From an uncultured Bacteroidales bacterium (lineage in GTDB: Bacteria; Bacteroidota; Bacteroidia; Bacteroidales; WCHB1-69): a stretch of 18,172 nt of DNA. The stretch is from positions 1 to 18,172 of the forward strand of contig CALDIA010000175.1 in NCBI GenBank assembly GCA_937901455.1, in the 5' to 3' direction. A program made the translations under genes and the position numbers. The notes under the pieces are model-generated. The model saw nothing but the letters and a program-made list of their open reading frames with translations, was not told the DNA's origin and ran no database searches. Within the stretch, counting starts at the first letter, position 1; every line of letters begins with the position of its first letter. Positions 17,201-18,172 of the stretch are shown piece by piece.

Positions 17201-18172
17201 TTAGCTTTCCACTGGAGAAATACCTACTACTCGAGCCAACCGCCTGCTGCAGTGGACAATATCGAATTGCGAGCAAATACTTGTGCTACGCCTACGGGCC
17301 TTGCTGTGAGCAATGTGGGCGAGAATGACGCTACCGTATCCTGGATTGGCAATGCCGACTCCTACGGTGTTACCATTACCTCCGCCTCAGGCACGGATTA
17401 TCAGACTACTACTACCAATTCTTTGACACTGACTGGTCTGAATGCAAGTACTTCCTATCAGGTTACGGTGAGAGCATATTGCGGTACGGATTCCTCGATG
17501 GTTTCCCAATCGCTCAGTTTCACCACTTCCTGTGGCGCCATCTCTGTGGCTACGACACCGTGGACCAGCGATTTCGAAGGCACGGACGAACAGATCCTCA
17601 ACTGTTGGGTGTCCGCATCCACGGGCTACCGCAATGGCCATACCTACCCGCACATTGAGCCCACGCCTTCCATCGCCCACTCCGGTTCGAGCGCTTTGGA
17701 GGTGGCTTTCGGCGACATCGTGACCGCTCTGCCGCTCTTCGTCGAGGACCTCAGCCAGTTGCAGGTGAGCTTCTGGGCATACAACAACCATTGGAGCTCC
17801 CAAAATGCGGTGTTAGAACTGGGATATATGACCAATCCTTATGACTCCGCCACGTTTGTGTCGCTACAAAGCTTGACAGACCAGTCCTATACGCAGACGA
17901 CGAGAACATTCTCTGATTTGGCTGGTCTGAACCTGCCGAGTACTACACGCATTGCCTTCCGCTTTATCCGTCCGAATGGAACGTCAGATCTCACTTCATG
18001 GTATATTGATGATATCGAGGTGTCGATGAACAATTCGTCAGAGATTTGCTATCAGCCCACCAACTTGACAGTTGCAACTTCTTCCATCACGCAGACTTCG
18101 GCCACGGCCACCTGGACCGCCGGCGGCACCGAGACCTCCTGGAACGTGCAGTACAAGACCACTACTGCCTCC
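11240..18172 (+). CDS. Giant modular surface protein (GLUG-like, Ig-like, jelly-roll, FN3 and CUB-like modules), 3' end outside window
   Basis: One frame stays open for 2311 codons to the window end. The ATG at 11240 gives a clean signal peptide (MKKLFTLCLLCVTLLFGFMP, then MLHAQ); an in-frame ATG at 11234 adds only Met-Leu. Residues ~27-310 hold GLUG-like beta-helix repeats (FKGNFNGHGHAIYNL, AGLFCAL, IGGICG). An Ig-like domain (~325-390) and an InlB-repeat-like segment (~395-475, LTVTPDAGYRIESVTLND) follow. Then jelly-roll modules of 'choice-of-anchor J' type, each from LPFxxDFE to YIDDVxV, at ~481-635, 834-992, 1091-1252, 1559-1721, 1819-2013 and 2104-2263. FN3 domains lie at ~638-725, 738-828, 997-1086, 1256-1345, 1466-1550, 1722-1817, 2016-2098 and from 2273 (cut). 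A CUB-like domain lies at ~1346-1464. The FN3s share a YxVxVxAxCG ending. A T9SS sorting domain is expected beyond the window. Adhesion or glycan binding is inferred, not shown. Confidence 0.9.
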   Translation, partial: MKKLFTLCLLCVTLLFGFMPMLHAQTVWNGTADITWYDASQTSFDLSTPEQLAGLAQLVNNGTSFNGVTLNLTDDIWLNADNDSTNNWTPIGGGSPTSESPSTGNAFKGNFNGHGHAIYNLYCDKGSSFHAGLFCALENPCTIDSLVMVNPVLKSRGMMGCIAGFPRGSSSVYVRYCLVINARIVGENTSGSNNIGGICGATYPNSGNTYIQNCGVTGSITGHYPGGIAGNAERSNITNAYFAGTLYSYSTNYGGMTAHGGDRTNCYSYTQVLSSTSQSSASSDGTSVTQAEMQSANMITLLGSAFTMDFGINNGYPVMSFMAGVTPATAEICLGESVTLTAHGLDSYLWSTSATTESITVSPTTTTTYTVSGTYQGMSVTLSSVINVYPQAVISAVVMAGSDGQVHGTVTPDTAYVSCGSTDNITLTVTPDAGYRIESVTLNDVEIYGDVFGPGEQIITINPGGTLGEVKIYLSKCAIVTLPFTDDFESYSSSSVPECYTRISNYTYPYVYNYSSYAHSGSKIIYTYMYGTSYPYYLVLPKMFDMNTYPMESLQVTFWARTSNISNSVTVGVMSDPSDASTFTPLETFTFAATNTYYEYTCYFGAAAAGKPYIAFKYNCGSSYSFIYMDDVTVDVAPTCSPVTHLTVNNIYGTNASLHWDANVIGTTSEYLITVTDTAAQSTTTYTTTETSYLLPGLDEQTFYTVSVQPDCGGGDLGAAVTVSFTTPCNVSDCTPVSCIAPNTLSLVSTDASSAEIAWYNPNATQNCEIEYKGSSDADWTSMGTVSGTSYLLSGLDANTQYQVRVRANCGGNDYSAWSATVTFRTECEAIATLPYVENFDNDNYGSGEDAYVYCWDRYTNNPSSPVYHSTSSSAHSLSGMLRFDDGSGVVNIAIMPKVDESISLNELQVSFWVKNTSASSTAILELGVMTDKYDPTTFETLDTIHPQVVNQYNFIEYSLADYTGYGQYVAFRATNGNGGNNLRLDDVTLDYIPVCLHPVGLTASNITSETVDLTWSEEGNATNWIVEYGLEGFTPGDGMVINATDTAYTINGLNPNTTYDVYVYADCGNNFISTPINITFRTDCGPIVELPFSEDFEDASAIYSSASQQNYIVCWDRYASDPSHYVYIPSNTYAHSGTHFLDFHWTSGCYNIAIMPALDASFNVSDLMVSFYACRSGSSGTLEVGVMTDPAADSTFVPVDTIDLSSYNTYQYALQQVSFADYNGTGSYVAFRVSNAVNCGYYIDDVLLEERPDCMYPTNLHATNVSNEDVTLAWTEVGTATAWNILYGAAGFDPETEGTTVYANANPYTVTGLQNITEYDFYVQADCGGATSQWTGPITLTTGVYTMGTSGSDTLTTCGSIIYDNGGPDGNYSTSSNYTLVVYPATSGSGLQITGTCNLYVYSSYPAYSTYLYFYEGVGTSGPLLASYTGNNPSVAVASSGPITIRFSSSYYAASGFELTAVCSDCTPPSNVTVTDIDTNNATISWSGNASDYAVYLTGAVSGYYTTTDTFLVLSNLLPASSYNVQVRALCSGDSSMLSPVTHFNSGCAPVTITLDNPWFEDFEGYSGGGAQTLLCWDTPVTEEVSNGTAPFAYCGQSDAGHSGANTVEFKGTSNMAALPEFTNDIHNLRLTFWATTTNTSNYGTMEVGVLTDVNDPNSFLLLSNAGVPSSRNGVGNFMGPFDFSDVQATSGRIALRFTGYSGLSWNLDDITVSLIPECTAPSYNSVTVNNITDNSAEVSFVDDNTNHDAWVIYYGETGTTTDTWNSMSVSTATGNLLSGLNSNTNYSVFVVTVCNGVEGDEQTNTVTFTTTTTPTNLPYTTDFENATDNEQWVILNGTQTNKWYIGAPTNTTSEVNTTIGGTNGLYISNDNGATNAYTGTESRVYAYRDVLVPDGTTELVLSFDWKAQGGLYNYEFLRVYWLEPSANITPGNNPPGGLDASAQPGNYGPDASEHWLSQHNTWQHQEMIISADQFPGMGVGDKVYRLAFHWRNTYYSSQPPAAVDNIELRANTCATPTGLAVSNVGENDATVSWIGNADSYGVTITSASGTDYQTTTTNSLTLTGLNASTSYQVTVRAYCGTDSSMVSQSLSFTTSCGAISVATTPWTSDFEGTDEQILNCWVSASTGYRNGHTYPHIEPTPSIAHSGSSALEVAFGDIVTALPLFVEDLSQLQVSFWAYNNHWSSQNAVLELGYMTNPYDSATFVSLQSLTDQSYTQTTRTFSDLAGLNLPSTTRIAFRFIRPNGTSDLTSWYIDDIEVSMNNSSEICYQPTNLTVATSSITQTSATATWTAGGTETSWNVQYKTTTAS
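13739..15276 (+). repeat. Two consecutive ~775 nt module pairs (jelly-roll plus FN3) inside the giant gene
   Basis: Units begin at 13739 and 14510. Matching landmarks keep a 780 nt offset: TGCTGGGA at 13802 and 14582, and an identical 17 nt stretch (AACATCGCCATTATGCC) at 13913 and 14693. The units are diverged overall but clearly copies of one two-domain module of about 260 residues. Less similar copies continue at about 15915, 16696 and 17551. Confidence 0.75.
15277..15630 (+). other. CUB-like domain inserted in the FN3/jelly-roll array
   Basis: About 118 residues (1346-1464) interrupt the alternating array. They show CUB-style features: a Cys near the start (TLTTCGSIIYDNGGPDGNYS), a LxFYEG segment (STYLYFYEGVGTSGPLL), PITIRFSSSYYAASGFELTA and a closing Cys. 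CUB domains occur in secreted Bacteroidota proteins beside FN3 domains and usually mediate binding. Confidence 0.65.

Overview
The window comes from an uncultured member of the Bacteroidota, most likely a Bacteroidales. The evidence is the gene order secY-map-infA-rpmJ-rpsM-rpsK-rpsD-rpoA-rplQ, Bacteroidota-type promoters (TTTG plus TAnnTTTG), AT-rich upstream regions without Shine-Dalgarno sequences, and a C-terminal sorting domain of the type IX secretion system (T9SS). I can only infer the source; the start of the window looks like a contig end.

Region 1 (1-2260) is an envelope pair on the + strand. The 3' end of a phosphatidylserine decarboxylase gene is followed after 8 nt by a large family-2 glycosyltransferase. 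The glycosyltransferase carries a membrane segment and a degraded tail resembling an initiating sugar transferase. The first ~58 bases are inverted relative to the decarboxylase gene: their reverse complement encodes the expected upstream part of the same protein. This points to a chimeric contig end or a very small inversion.

Region 2 (2260-2547) is non-coding. It holds a clear promoter, a ~215 nt leader, a terminator-like hairpin just before rpmD, and a 49-codon open frame rich in Trp.

Region 3 (2548-8944) is the distal part of the spc operon and the alpha operon: rpmD, rplO, secY, map, infA, rpmJ, rpsM, rpsK, rpsD, rpoA, rplQ, closed by a strong intrinsic terminator. Together they supply ribosomal proteins, the protein-export channel, N-terminal Met removal, initiation factor IF-1 and the RNA polymerase alpha subunit. 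The upstream half of the usual cluster (rpsJ to rpsE) is not adjacent; lipid and glycan genes sit there instead. A short period-7 repeat lies between rpsD and rpoA.

Region 4 (8945-18172) is accessory and secreted. A CotH-family kinase-like protein with a lamin-tail domain and a T9SS sorting domain is followed by the first 2311 codons of a giant modular surface protein. That protein has a signal peptide, a GLUG-like head, an Ig-like domain, alternating jelly-roll and fibronectin III modules, and one CUB-like domain. It runs off the window end still open. I found no RNA gene, CRISPR array, insertion sequence or replication origin. The most unusual items are the inverted contig end, the split ribosomal operon with its leader, and the CotH/giant repeat protein pair.
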